Assembly: GCF_002298975.1 (NCBI RefSeq)
Contig: NZ_DBMV01000008.1
Span: forward strand, 1 to 64,000
Origin: Ralstonia sp. UBA689
Lineage (GTDB): Bacteria > Pseudomonadota > Gammaproteobacteria > Burkholderiales > Burkholderiaceae
Length of the DNA stretch: 64,000 nucleotides
Direction of reading: 5' to 3'
Under the pieces are notes generated by a model. That model ran no database searches. It was not told where the DNA came from and saw only the letters and a program-made list of their open reading frames with translations. Position numbers and translations under genes: made by a program. Below are positions 49,483 to 58,312 of the stretch, in pieces (position 1 is the first letter of the stretch; every line of letters begins with the position of its first letter).

Positions 49483-50316
49483 ATGCCCGATGCCGTGGTA
49501 CCGCTTTACCACCAGATCTACGTCGTCCTGCGCCAGCAGATTCTCGAAGGCAAATTCGGAGACGGGCCAATGCCGGGCGAGATCGAGCTTGCCCGGCAGT
49601 TCGGGGCATCGCGCGTCACGATGCGGCGCGTGTTCGACTATCTGGTCAAGGAAGGCCTGGTGCGCCGCCACCGCGGCATGGGCACCTTCGTGGTCAAGCC
49701 CGATGTTCCGATGGCAATGGGCAGCGGCCAGACGCTGCTGCAGAACATCATCGACGTGGGCGAGCGCACTTCCGCCGTTGTCGTCGAATTTGAAGACGTG
49801 CTGGCCCCGCCCGACGAGGCCAAATGCCTGGAGGTCGCATCCGGCACGCCCATCAAGAAGCTCGTGCGCGTGCGCCATCTGGAAGACTCGCCGATGGCGC
49901 TCATCACCACGTGGCTGCCGCTGGACGTGACCAGCAAGCTCACGCTGGAGCGACTGGCGAACCAGTCTTTGCTGCGGCTGATCGAGGCGTCGGGTGTGCG
50001 CATCGATCGGGCATCGCAGGTGGTATCGGCGCGGCTGGCAGATGTGGCTACGGCGCAATATCTCGATGTGGCCGTGGGGGCGCCGCTGCTTTCCGTGCAG
50101 CGCATCGTGCGCGAGATGAGCGGGCGCCCCGTGCAACTGCTGCAGGGCCTGTACCGTCCCGACCGCTACGAATACCGCATGGAGCTTTCACGCGTGGGCG
50201 AAGACCGCGCCCGCCTGTGGATCGATAACGCCGGCCACGACGTGCAAGGCGGCCACAGCGAGGACGTGGAAGAAGCCCCCGCGCCGGCGCCTGCCCCGAC
50301 CAGCAAGCACGCCTGA
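49483..50316 (+). CDS. GntR-family regulator (HutC/UTRA subgroup)
   Basis: 277 residues. The winged helix VPLYHQIYVVLRQQILEGKFGDGPMPGEIELARQFGASRVTMRRVFDYLVKEGLVRRHRGMGTFV is classic GntR. Residues ~95-245 form a UTRA effector domain (KKLVRVRHLEDSPMALITTWLP and GRPVQLLQGLYRPDRYEYRMELSR). The last ~25 residues are an acidic, Pro/Ala-rich tail (EEAPAPAPAPTSKHA). HutC-type regulators usually control a neighbouring catabolic or transport gene; the MFS gene 102 bp downstream in the same direction is the nearest candidate. Confidence 0.92.
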   Translation: MPDAVVPLYHQIYVVLRQQILEGKFGDGPMPGEIELARQFGASRVTMRRVFDYLVKEGLVRRHRGMGTFVVKPDVPMAMGSGQTLLQNIIDVGERTSAVVVEFEDVLAPPDEAKCLEVASGTPIKKLVRVRHLEDSPMALITTWLPLDVTSKLTLERLANQSLLRLIEASGVRIDRASQVVSARLADVATAQYLDVAVGAPLLSVQRIVREMSGRPVQLLQGLYRPDRYEYRMELSRVGEDRARLWIDNAGHDVQGGHSEDVEEAPAPAPAPTSKHA

Positions 50317-50417
50317 CACCACGGGCAACAAGGTTATTGGCCGTCTGCGCGCCAAGAGGAAAGTTGCTAGCATCGCCGCTTCGTTGCGATGCAGCAACCG
50401 TCCTCCAAGAGGTTCCC

Positions 50418-51638
50418 ATGCCGGCCTCGCCTGTGCCCCCCTCGTCTTCCATACCCGCTGCGCCAACCACCGCCACGCGCGATTCGCAAGGACTGATCCG
50501 CCTGCTGACGGCCGGTGCCGGCATCAGCGTGGCGTGCATCTACCTGAACCACCCGCTGCTCGGGCTCATCAGCCGCGACCTGAACATCGCACCGCATGCG
50601 CTGGGCGTGCTGCCGACACTTACGGCGGCCGGGTACGCCAGCGGCATCTTCTTCTTTGGCCCGCTGGGCGACCGCTACGACCGCCGCCTGGTCATTCTCT
50701 GGAAGGCGGTGCTGCTCACGCTGGCGCTCATCGGCAGTTGCCTGGCGCCCAACCTGGCGCTGCTGGCGGCGTCAGGTTTTGCGATCGGGCTGTCGGCCAC
50801 CATCGCGCAGGACTTTGTGCCCAGCGCCGCGGCCATCAGCACGGACGCCAACCGCAATCGCAACATCGGCACGGTGATGACGGGCCTGCTGATTGGCATC
50901 GTCAGCTCGCGCGTGTTCAGCGGCATCGTGGCAGACCACTTCGGCTGGCGCGCGGCATTCGGGGTATCGGCGGTGGCGATCGTCGGGTTGGCGGTGGCCG
51001 TGCGCGCGGCCCACTTTGGCGTGACGCCGGCCACGCGGCAGCCGTACTTCACGCTGCTGCGCTCGCTGGGCACGCTGTTCATGCAGCATCCGCGGCTGCG
51101 GGCGGCGGCAGTCACGCAGGCATTCATCGGTATTGCGTTCTCGGGCTTCTGGTCAACAGTGACGCTGCACCTGACGAGTTCGCTGGGGTTGTCGACGGGG
51201 CAAGCCGGCCTGCTGGGGCTGGCAGGCGCAGCCGGGGCCCTGGGCGCGAGCATTGCCGGACGCCTGTCCGGCCGCGTGGCACCGGGCCACATCGTGGTGG
51301 GCGGCGCGCTGCTGATGGCCGTGACGTTTGCGGCAATGGCGCTAACCCCGCAGTCGCTCATCGCCATCGTGATCGGCACGCTGGTCTTCGACGTGGGCGT
51401 GCAGGCGGCGCTGGTGTCGCACCAAACCATCATCTACGCGCTGGCACCGGAAGCGCGCAGCCGCATCAACGCGGTGTTCATGACCGCGCTGTTTATCGGC
51501 ATGTCGGTGGGCGCCTATGGCGCAAGCCTGGCGTGGACCACCGCGCGCTGGCCGGGGCTGATGGCGTTCTGCACGGCAGGGTCGCTGGTGGCGCTGGGGC
51601 TGCGGGTGGTGTTCAACATGCGACTGGGGGCGCGTTGA
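50418..51638 (+). CDS. MFS transporter (DHA1-like)
   Basis: 406 residues, twelve predicted helices. MFS motif A is GPLGDRYDRRLVILW; the first helix region is IRLLTAGAGISVACIYLNHPLLGLISRDL, typical of DHA1-type exporters/sugar efflux-like carriers. AGAGGT lies before the ATG at 50418, and the N-terminal Ala/Pro-rich tail (PPSSSIPAAPTTATRDS) is cytoplasmic. Function as an efflux or uptake carrier is not resolved. It follows the GntR gene and may be its target. Confidence 0.88.
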   Translation: MPASPVPPSSSIPAAPTTATRDSQGLIRLLTAGAGISVACIYLNHPLLGLISRDLNIAPHALGVLPTLTAAGYASGIFFFGPLGDRYDRRLVILWKAVLLTLALIGSCLAPNLALLAASGFAIGLSATIAQDFVPSAAAISTDANRNRNIGTVMTGLLIGIVSSRVFSGIVADHFGWRAAFGVSAVAIVGLAVAVRAAHFGVTPATRQPYFTLLRSLGTLFMQHPRLRAAAVTQAFIGIAFSGFWSTVTLHLTSSLGLSTGQAGLLGLAGAAGALGASIAGRLSGRVAPGHIVVGGALLMAVTFAAMALTPQSLIAIVIGTLVFDVGVQAALVSHQTIIYALAPEARSRINAVFMTALFIGMSVGAYGASLAWTTARWPGLMAFCTAGSLVALGLRVVFNMRLGAR

Positions 51639-51849
51639 CTGTACGCTGCCCCCAACCACAAAGGGCGAGCGTACCCATTTCTGCGTAACCCAAAGCACGC
51701 TGTCGCGCCCGGCTACACGTACGCTCGGCAACGATCCGTCTCAGCCATCGGGGCAATTCCGGGGCGTGGCAATGCGCCACATGTCGCTACAATCTTGAGG
51801 ATCAGGCCACGCCCTGCTCAACAAGAACATTCAACCCAGAGACGCTTCC

Positions 51850-53154
51850 ATGGACATCACCGCCAACAGCCAAGTGGTCGACCCGCACGACACCCGACGC
51901 CGCATCTTCGCCATCGTTGGGGCGTCGTCGGGCAATCTGGTCGAGTGGTTCGACTTCTACGTCTACGCATTCTGCTCGCTATACTTCGCGCCGGCGTTCT
52001 TCCCCAGCGGCAACCAGACGACCCAGCTTCTGAACACGGCCGGCGTGTTTGCGGCGGGCTTCCTGATGCGGCCGATCGGCGGCTGGCTGTTCGGCCGCAT
52101 TGCCGACAAGCGCGGCCGGCGTACCGCGATGATGATCTCGGTGCTGATGATGTGCGGCGGCTCGCTGGTCATCGCCGTGGTACCGACCTACGCGCAGATC
52201 GGTGCGCTGGCGCCGTTCCTGCTGCTGGTTGCGCGCCTTTTCCAGGGCCTGTCGGTCGGCGGGGAATACGGTACCAGCGCAACCTACATGAGCGAGGTGG
52301 CGCTCAAGGGCCGGCGCGGCTTCTTCGCGTCGTTCCAGTACGTGACGCTGATCGGCGGCCAGTTGTGCGCGCTGCTCGTGCTGGTGATCCTGCAGCAGTT
52401 GCTGACCACCGCCGAACTGAAGGCATGGGGCTGGCGCATTCCGTTCGTGGTGGGCGCGCTGACGGCGCTGATCGCGCTGTACCTGCGCCGGTCGCTGCAA
52501 GAAACGCAGACCACCGCGTCGCGCAAGGCAGAGCACGCGGGCACGATCCGTGGCGCCTGGCAGCACAAGGGGGCGTTCCTGCGCGTGATCGGCTTTACCG
52601 CCGGCGGTTCGCTGATCTTCTACACGTTCACGACGTACATGCAGAAGTACCTCGTCAACACGGCGGGCATGAACACCAAGACGGCCTCCAACGTGATGAC
52701 GGTGGCGCTGTTCGTCTACATGCTGTTGCAGCCGGCCTTCGGTGCGCTGTCCGACCGCATTGGCCGCCGCAATTCGATGCTGCTGTTCGGCGTGTTCTCG
52801 GTGCTGGGCACGGTGCCGCTCATGCATGCGCTGGCCACAGTGTCGAGCCCGTATGCGGCGTTCGGTCTGATCACGGTGGCCCTGGCCATCGTCAGCTTCT
52901 ACACGTCGATCAGCGGCCTGATCAAGGCCGAGATGTTCCCGCCGGAAGTACGCGCCATGGGCGTGGGCCTGTCGTATGCGATTGCCAACGCGTTGTTCGG
53001 CGGCTCGGCCGAATACGTCGCCCTGTGGTTCAAGCAGGCCGGCACCGAACCGACGTTCTACTGGTACGTGACTGCGCTGTGTGCGGTGTCGCTGATCGTG
53101 ACGTACTTCATGCCCGATCCGAGCAAGGAAGGGTATCTGCGGAACGAACCATGA
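51850..53154 (+). CDS. MFS metabolite:proton symporter (MHS family, KgtP/ShiA-like)
   Basis: 434 residues. MHS family signatures are clear: SSGNLVEWFDFYVYAFCSLYFAPAFFP in helix 1, GFLMRPIGGWLFGRIADKRGRRTAM as motif A, and RLFQGLSVGGEYGTSATYMSEVA. This group imports organic acids such as 2-oxoglutarate, shikimate or dicarboxylates with protons. It lies convergent to the 2-aminobenzoate operon end and is closed by a strong terminator, so it could import an aromatic or dicarboxylic acid, but that link is only positional. Confidence 0.92.
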   Translation: MDITANSQVVDPHDTRRRIFAIVGASSGNLVEWFDFYVYAFCSLYFAPAFFPSGNQTTQLLNTAGVFAAGFLMRPIGGWLFGRIADKRGRRTAMMISVLMMCGGSLVIAVVPTYAQIGALAPFLLLVARLFQGLSVGGEYGTSATYMSEVALKGRRGFFASFQYVTLIGGQLCALLVLVILQQLLTTAELKAWGWRIPFVVGALTALIALYLRRSLQETQTTASRKAEHAGTIRGAWQHKGAFLRVIGFTAGGSLIFYTFTTYMQKYLVNTAGMNTKTASNVMTVALFVYMLLQPAFGALSDRIGRRNSMLLFGVFSVLGTVPLMHALATVSSPYAAFGLITVALAIVSFYTSISGLIKAEMFPPEVRAMGVGLSYAIANALFGGSAEYVALWFKQAGTEPTFYWYVTALCAVSLIVTYFMPDPSKEGYLRNEP

Positions 53155-53181
53155 GCGCAGCTTGAAGTCTTGCGTCGGCCG

Positions 53182-53210
53182 ACGGCGCTCCGTTCATAGC
53201 GGAGCGCCGT
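53182..53210 (+). terminator. Rho-independent terminator behind the MHS transporter
   Basis: ACGGCGCTCCG (53182-53192) and CGGAGCGCCGT (53200-53210) form a perfect 11-bp stem around TTCATAG, followed by TTTTGTTT. It ends the transporter transcript and probably also limits read-through from the convergent operon ending at 53218. Confidence 0.93.
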
Positions 53211-53217
53211 TTTTGTT

Positions 53218-53610
53218 TCAGTCCGGCACCACCGCCGTTACTTCAATCTCCACCTTGGCGCGATCCTCCACCAGCGCCGCCACCTCCACCGCCGTCATGG
53301 CGATATTGAAATTGCCGATCAGCTCGCGGAATGCCTTGCCGATCTCGGGGTAGGCGGCCACATAGGCGCGTCGGTCGGTCACGTACCAGGTCATGCGCAC
53401 GATATGTTCAGGCTTGGCACCGCCCTCGGCCAGCACCTCGACGATGTTCTGCAGCGCCTGGCGTACCTGGCCTGCGAGGTCATCGGTGTGGAACACGCTT
53501 TGCGCATCCCAGCCGATCATGCCAGCCACGAAGATCATGCGTCCGCGTGCTGACACGCCGTTGGCGTAGCCTTTCGGACGTGGCCAGCCGGGAGGGAGAA
53601 GAGCTTGCAT
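53218..53610 (-). CDS. RidA-family protein at the end of the 2-aminobenzoate operon
   Basis: 130 residues from ATG 53610. RidA blocks: GWPRPKGYANGVSARGRMIFVAGMIGWDAQ, QVRQALQNIVEVLAEGGAKPEHIVRMTWYVTD and AMTAVEVAALVEDRAKVEIEVTAVV. It is about as similar in plan, but not in sequence, to the RidA at 45654-46046. It lies 19 bp behind the thioesterase gene. Because the ring-reduced product of 2-aminobenzoyl-CoA carries an enamine, hydrolysis to release ammonia by this protein is an attractive inference. Confidence 0.9.
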   Translation of the reverse strand: MQALLPPGWPRPKGYANGVSARGRMIFVAGMIGWDAQSVFHTDDLAGQVRQALQNIVEVLAEGGAKPEHIVRMTWYVTDRRAYVAAYPEIGKAFRELIGNFNIAMTAVEVAALVEDRAKVEIEVTAVVPD

Positions 53611-53629
53611 GGTTTGGTTCCTTTGGCTT

Positions 53630-54046
53630 TTATTGTTGAACGCTCGCGGCCAATGCCTCCCGCACGTCGGGCGGCACCGCAATCGCGCGATGCGTGTTGA
53701 GATCGGTAAACACCAGCACCTGCTGCGAGTGCACGCGCTGCTCGTCGCCGGCCCAACAGTCGAGCGCCAGTGACAAGGACGCGTTGCCCAACCGCTCCAG
53801 CTTCAGCTTGAACTGCACGTCGTCGCCCATGCGGCTGATGGCGCTGAACTCGCAGTGCAGCTTGACGATGGGCAGGCCGATGCGGCGCGGGCCGAGCATG
53901 TTGGCATACGAGATCCCCAGGCCATCGGTAAACCAGTCTTCGACCAGCCCGTTGAACAGCACTAGGTACTGCGGAAAGTACACGATGCCGGCCGGATCGC
54001 AGTGGGCAAAGCGGATGCGCGTGGCGCGCTCGAAGTGGTAACTCAT
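53630..54046 (-). CDS. Acyl-CoA thioesterase (4-hydroxybenzoyl-CoA thioesterase-like hotdog fold)
   Basis: 138 residues. The family signature is IRFAHCDPAGIVYFPQYLVLFNGLVEDWF, with the active-site Asp in CDPAGIVY as in 4-hydroxybenzoyl-CoA thioesterase and YbgC. Its ATG overlaps the ligase stop by four bases (ATGA). In this operon it probably frees CoA from stalled aromatic or alicyclic thioesters, which is inference from context. Confidence 0.9.
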   Translation of the reverse strand: MSYHFERATRIRFAHCDPAGIVYFPQYLVLFNGLVEDWFTDGLGISYANMLGPRRIGLPIVKLHCEFSAISRMGDDVQFKLKLERLGNASLSLALDCWAGDEQRVHSQQVLVFTDLNTHRAIAVPPDVREALAASVQQ

Positions 54047-55659
54047 GGTTTGTCGTTCTCGCGCAGTCGGTAGCGCAACAGCTTACCGACTTCACTGCGC
54101 GGGAGAGCCGGACGAAACTCGATGGCACGCGGGTACTTGTACGGTGCCACCGTCTGCTTGACGAAGTCCTGCAGCGTCTTGACCATCTCCGGCCCCGGCT
54201 CGTGGCCCGGGCGCAGCACCACGAAGGCCTTGACGATCTGGCCACGCTCCTCATCCGGCACGCCGATCACGCCGCACTCGGCCACGGCCGGGTGCAGCAT
54301 CAGCGCATCTTCCACCTCGGGGGAAGCGATGTTGTAGCCCGACGAGATGATCATGTCGTCGGTGCGCGAGTGGTAGTGGAAATAGCCTTCCTCGTCCATC
54401 ACGTAGGCATCGCCGGTAAGGTTCCAGCCGTTCTTGACGTAGGCGCGCTGGCGGTCGTCGGCGAGGTAGCGGCAGCCGGTCGGACCCTGGACGGCCAAGC
54501 GGCCGACCGTGCCCTGCGGCACGGGGTTGCCTTGGTCGTCCACCACGCGCGCGACATAGCCAGGGACGGCCTTGCCGGTCGCGCCGGGGCGCACGTTCTC
54601 GTCTGCGGCGGAGATGAAGATGTGCAGCATCTCAGTTGCACCGATGCCGTCGATCAGCTCGATGCCGGTGGCCTGCTTCCACAGTGCGCGCGTGGCGGCC
54701 GGCAACGCTTCACCGGCCGACACACAGCGACGCAGCGGCGTGGCCCGCAGTTCTTCTCCGCGCGCAGCAATGTTGCGGTAGGTGGTCGGCGCGGTGAACA
54801 ACACCGTGGCGCCGAAGGCACGGATGCCATCCACCAAATCGTTGGGCGAAGCCTTTTCCAGCAGCACCGTTGACGCACCCACGCTCATCGGAAACAACAG
54901 CAGCCCCCCCAACCCGAACGTGAACGCCATCGGCGGGCTGCCGATGAAGATATCGTCGGCGCGGGCCTTCAGCACGTGCGGCGGCCAACAGGCGCAGATG
55001 GCCATGATGTCGCGATGAAAGTGCATCGTAGCCTTAGGCACGCCGGTGGTACCAGAGGTGAAAGCGAGCAGGCAGGTGTCGTCGGCTGCGGTGTTGACGT
55101 TGGTGAAGGTGGCCGGCTGCCGCGCCATCGCGGCTTCCAGGCCGTCGGGGGTGTCATCGTGAAAGCAGCGCACGTGTATCGGCTTGGCCAACTGAGTTAC
55201 GGCATCACGCAACTCGTCGATCAGCCGCGCATCGCACAGCGCGAAACCGACCTCGCCCTTGTCCAGAATCTGCCCAAGCTCCTTGGCGCGCAGCAGCGGC
55301 ATGGTCGTCACGGCAATCGCACCTGCCTTCATCACGGCAAACCAGCACGCCGCCAGCATGGGGCTGTTGGGCGAGCGCAGCAGCACGCGGTTGCCCGGCA
55401 CCACGCCCAACTCGTGCACAAGCACGTTCGCGATGCGGTTGGCGTGTTCCTGCAGATCGGCATACGTCCAGCGCACGCCGGGGGCCTGGATGCAGAGACG
55501 ATCGCCCTCGCCTGCGGCGACACGGCGGTCGAGCAGTTCCGTCGCGCAATTGAGCTGCGCTGGAAACTGCAGTGCCGGCAGGTCGAAACGGTAGACCGGC
55601 TGCAGTTCCGCCGGGGGCAGGCGGTCGCGAGCAAAGGTGTCGATATGGGCGCTGGGCAT
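54043..55659 (-). CDS. 2-aminobenzoate/benzoate-type CoA ligase
   Basis: 538 residues of the acyl-adenylate superfamily. The AMP-binding loop is LLAFTSGTTGVPKATMHFHRD, later blocks are ELIDGIGATEMLHIFISA, YFHYHSRTDDMIISSGYNIASPEVE and the C-terminal domain ending LPRSEVGKLLRYRLRE with the catalytic Lys. The WXP-less, GATEMLHIF region resembles the benzoate and 2-aminobenzoate CoA ligases. It activates the aromatic acid to its CoA thioester, the entry step of the pathway. GGAGATCTCGCC precedes the start. Confidence 0.9.
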   Translation of the reverse strand: MPSAHIDTFARDRLPPAELQPVYRFDLPALQFPAQLNCATELLDRRVAAGEGDRLCIQAPGVRWTYADLQEHANRIANVLVHELGVVPGNRVLLRSPNSPMLAACWFAVMKAGAIAVTTMPLLRAKELGQILDKGEVGFALCDARLIDELRDAVTQLAKPIHVRCFHDDTPDGLEAAMARQPATFTNVNTAADDTCLLAFTSGTTGVPKATMHFHRDIMAICACWPPHVLKARADDIFIGSPPMAFTFGLGGLLLFPMSVGASTVLLEKASPNDLVDGIRAFGATVLFTAPTTYRNIAARGEELRATPLRRCVSAGEALPAATRALWKQATGIELIDGIGATEMLHIFISAADENVRPGATGKAVPGYVARVVDDQGNPVPQGTVGRLAVQGPTGCRYLADDRQRAYVKNGWNLTGDAYVMDEEGYFHYHSRTDDMIISSGYNIASPEVEDALMLHPAVAECGVIGVPDEERGQIVKAFVVLRPGHEPGPEMVKTLQDFVKQTVAPYKYPRAIEFRPALPRSEVGKLLRYRLRENDKP

Positions 55660-55690
55660 GGCGAGATCTCCGTCTCTGGCTTTGGCGTAT

Positions 55691-56866
55691 TCAGGGCTTG
55701 GTGGGTGCTGCCGCGCGCAGCAGGTCGCGCGCGATGATCAGTTGCTGCACTTCGGTCGCACCTTCGTAGATGCGCAGCGCGCGAATCTCGCGGTAAAGGC
55801 GCTCGACCGGCTGCTCGCTCACCACGCCCAGGCCGCCCCACATCTGCACGGCGGCGTCGATCACCTGTTGCGCGTTTTCGGTGGCGGTCATCTTGGCCAT
55901 GGCGGCTTCACGCGTGACAGTGCGGCCCTGGTCGCGCTGCCATGCGGCACGGTAGGTGAGCAGCGCGGCGCTGTCGATGGCGGTGGCCATTTGCGCGAGC
56001 TTGGCCTGCGTGAGCTGGAAGTCGGCCAGCACGCCGTTGAACATCTTGCGCGTGGTGGCGCGTGTCAGTGCCTCGTCCAGTGCACGGCGCGCAAAACCGA
56101 GCGCGGCGGCGGCCACGGACGTGCGGAACACATCCAGCGTGCGCATTGCCACCTTGAAGCCCTCGCCCGCCGCGCCCACGCGCTGGCTGGCCGGGATGCG
56201 GCAATTGGTGAAGCGCAGGCGCGCGAGCGGGTGCGGCGCAATCACATCGATGCGCTCGGCAATCTCGAAACCTGGCGTGCCAGCCTCGACGATGAAGGCA
56301 CTGATACCGCGCGCGCCCGGCGCCTCGCCAGTGCGTGCGAAAACGACATAGAAATCCGCAATGCCGCCGTTGGAGATCCAGGTCTTCTCGCCGTCGAGCA
56401 CATAGCTGTCGCCATCTTCACGCGCGGCGCAGGCCATGGCGGCCACGTCGGAACCGGCATCAGGCTCGGACAGCGCGAATGCGGAGATGGCCTCACCGCG
56501 CGCAACCTTGGTCAGATAGCGCTCGCGCTGCTCGGGCGTGCCATGCAAAGAAATGGCGCCCGAGCCCAGCCCCTGCATCGCAAAGGCGAAATCGGCCAAG
56601 CCGGAATGGCGCGCGAGTGTTTCGCGGATCAAGCAGATGGCGCGCGTGTCGATGGTCTCGCCCGCGCCACCATTTGCTGTGCCGCCCACCGCATGGCGCA
56701 GCCAGCCGGCCTGTCCCAGCGATTTCACCAACGCGCGGCATTCGGCATCGACATCGGGGCCGTGGTCGTGCGGGATATGTTGGGTCGCCCAGGCGTCCAA
56801 CTCCGCTTCGAGCTGGCGGTGCTTGTCGTCAAAGAACGGCCATTGCAGATAATCCTTGTCGCTCAT
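55691..56866 (-). CDS. Acyl-CoA dehydrogenase
   Basis: 391 residues from ATG 56866; the longer frame runs into the preceding hydratase gene. Typical ACAD blocks: ISAFALSEPDAGSDVAAMACAA, EKTWISNGGIADFYVVFART, GFKVAMRTLDVFRTSVAAAALGFARRALDEALTRATTR and ALRIYEGATEVQQLIIARDLL, which includes the catalytic Glu region. FAD-dependent oxidation of an alicyclic acyl-CoA is expected, within the beta-oxidation-like part of the aminobenzoyl-CoA pathway. It lies one base from the hydratase stop. Confidence 0.92.
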   Translation of the reverse strand: MSDKDYLQWPFFDDKHRQLEAELDAWATQHIPHDHGPDVDAECRALVKSLGQAGWLRHAVGGTANGGAGETIDTRAICLIRETLARHSGLADFAFAMQGLGSGAISLHGTPEQRERYLTKVARGEAISAFALSEPDAGSDVAAMACAAREDGDSYVLDGEKTWISNGGIADFYVVFARTGEAPGARGISAFIVEAGTPGFEIAERIDVIAPHPLARLRFTNCRIPASQRVGAAGEGFKVAMRTLDVFRTSVAAAALGFARRALDEALTRATTRKMFNGVLADFQLTQAKLAQMATAIDSAALLTYRAAWQRDQGRTVTREAAMAKMTATENAQQVIDAAVQMWGGLGVVSEQPVERLYREIRALRIYEGATEVQQLIIARDLLRAAAPTKP

Positions 56867-56867
56867 G

Positions 56868-57719
56868 TCAGTTGCCCTCAAACACCGGTTTTTGCTTGGC
56901 GACGAACGCGTGGTAAGCACGCGAGAAGTCTTCGGTCAGCATGCAGATCGCCTGCGCCTGAGCCTCGGCTTCCAGCGCCTGTTCAATCGTCATGGTCCAT
57001 TCCTGATGCAGCATGGTCTTGGTGATGCCGTTGGCGAAGGTCGGGCCGGCAGCCAGATCGGCGGCCAAGGCCTGCGCCTGCGTCAGCACCTCGGCGGGGT
57101 CGCACAGGCGGTTGAAGAAGCCCCAGCGCTCGCCCTCCTCACCACCCATCGAGCGGCCTGTGTAGAGCAGTTCGCTCGCGCGGCCCTGGCCGATGATGCG
57201 CGGCAGGATCGCGCATGCGCCCATATCGCAGCCAGCGAGGCCAACGCGGTTGAAGAGGAAAGCCGTCTTGCTGCGTGCGGTGCCCAGGCGCAGGTCGGAC
57301 GCCATCGCCAAAATGGCGCCAGCGCCGGCGCACACGCCATCAATGGCGGCGACGATTGGCTGCGGGCACGCGCGCATCGTCTTCACCAGCTCACCGGTCA
57401 TGCGCGTGAACATCAGCAGTTCCGGCGCCTTCAGGTGCACCAGCGGGCCGATGATTTCGTGCACGTCACCACCGGAGCAGAAGTTATCGCCCGCGCCGGC
57501 CAGAACGATGACGTTGATGTCATCGGCCCACTTGAGCTGGTGGAACAGATCGCGCAGCTCGGCGTACGAATCAAACGTGAGCGGGTTCTTGCGCTCCGGC
57601 CGGTTGAGCGTGATGGTGGCAACGCCGCCTTCCACACTCCACAGAAAATGCTTGGCTTGATAGCCCGCGAGCGGGCGGCGGTTGCCGGCCACGAGAGCCG
57701 GGTCGATGCGGTCGGTCAT
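56868..57719 (-). CDS. Enoyl-CoA hydratase/isomerase family protein
   Basis: 283 residues of the crotonase superfamily. VATITLNRPERKNPLTFDSYAELRDLF, the oxyanion-hole segment LAGAGDNFCSGGDVHEIIG and IAAIDGVCAGAGAILAMASDLRLG are standard. It should hydrate or open a ring-derived enoyl-CoA in the degradation of the reduced 2-aminobenzoyl-CoA. The start overlaps the end of the MarR gene by four bases, showing operon coupling. Confidence 0.92.
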   Translation of the reverse strand: MTDRIDPALVAGNRRPLAGYQAKHFLWSVEGGVATITLNRPERKNPLTFDSYAELRDLFHQLKWADDINVIVLAGAGDNFCSGGDVHEIIGPLVHLKAPELLMFTRMTGELVKTMRACPQPIVAAIDGVCAGAGAILAMASDLRLGTARSKTAFLFNRVGLAGCDMGACAILPRIIGQGRASELLYTGRSMGGEEGERWGFFNRLCDPAEVLTQAQALAADLAAGPTFANGITKTMLHQEWTMTIEQALEAEAQAQAICMLTEDFSRAYHAFVAKQKPVFEGN

Positions 57720-58312
57720 GGTTTGGTCGGGTTCGTAGAGAGTTGATCGTCGCGGGCGTCCAGCTCAACCTCGCGCTGCGCCAAGTGCACGCGCAGGTGG
57801 CCGAGCTGCGCATATAGCGCGTCCTTGTTGGCGATGCCCAGGCCATCGAACATTTCGATTAACCAGCGTTCATGTTCGGCGGCCATTTCAGCAAAGTGGC
57901 GGCGGCCGGCTTCCGTCAGCAGCACGCGAAAGGATCGGCGATCATCCGGATCCGCCTCGCGTTTGACAAGGCCTTCCTTCTCCAACTGGTCGGTCAAGCC
58001 GGTCACATTGCCGCCGGTCACCATCAGGTAGCGCGACAGCACATTCATGCGCAGGCCGTCCGGGTGGCGGTCGAGCTGGGCCAGGTAATCGAAGCGCGGC
58101 AGCGTGGTGTTGAAGCGCAGGCGCAGGCGCTGGCGGATCTGCTGCTCGATCTGCGTGCTGCACGCCAGCAGGCGCAGCCAGATCTTTACGTCCATGTGGT
58201 CGTCCACATGCGCGCGGGCTTCCAGGCCGATGCGTTCGTCGCCCAGCGCCTGCACGACCTTTTGATAGCCGGAGGCACGCGCAGCAAGGGCGGTCTTGCG
58301 AGGCTTGTTCAC
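57716..58312 (-). CDS. MarR-family regulator inside the aminobenzoate operon
   Basis: 198 residues with a GTG start at 58312, overlapping the SDR stop (GTGA) and preceded by GGAGGT. The winged helix is RYLMVTGGNVTGLTDQLEKEGLVKREADPDDRRSFRVLLTEAGRRHFAEM, the MarR recognition and wing region. Long N-terminal helices follow the family plan. It most likely represses its own operon and responds to an aryl-CoA, as related BadR/AbmR-like proteins do; a candidate site overlaps the promoter at 61472-61500. Confidence 0.9.
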   Translation of the reverse strand: MNKPRKTALAARASGYQKVVQALGDERIGLEARAHVDDHMDVKIWLRLLACSTQIEQQIRQRLRLRFNTTLPRFDYLAQLDRHPDGLRMNVLSRYLMVTGGNVTGLTDQLEKEGLVKREADPDDRRSFRVLLTEAGRRHFAEMAAEHERWLIEMFDGLGIANKDALYAQLGHLRVHLAQREVELDARDDQLSTNPTKP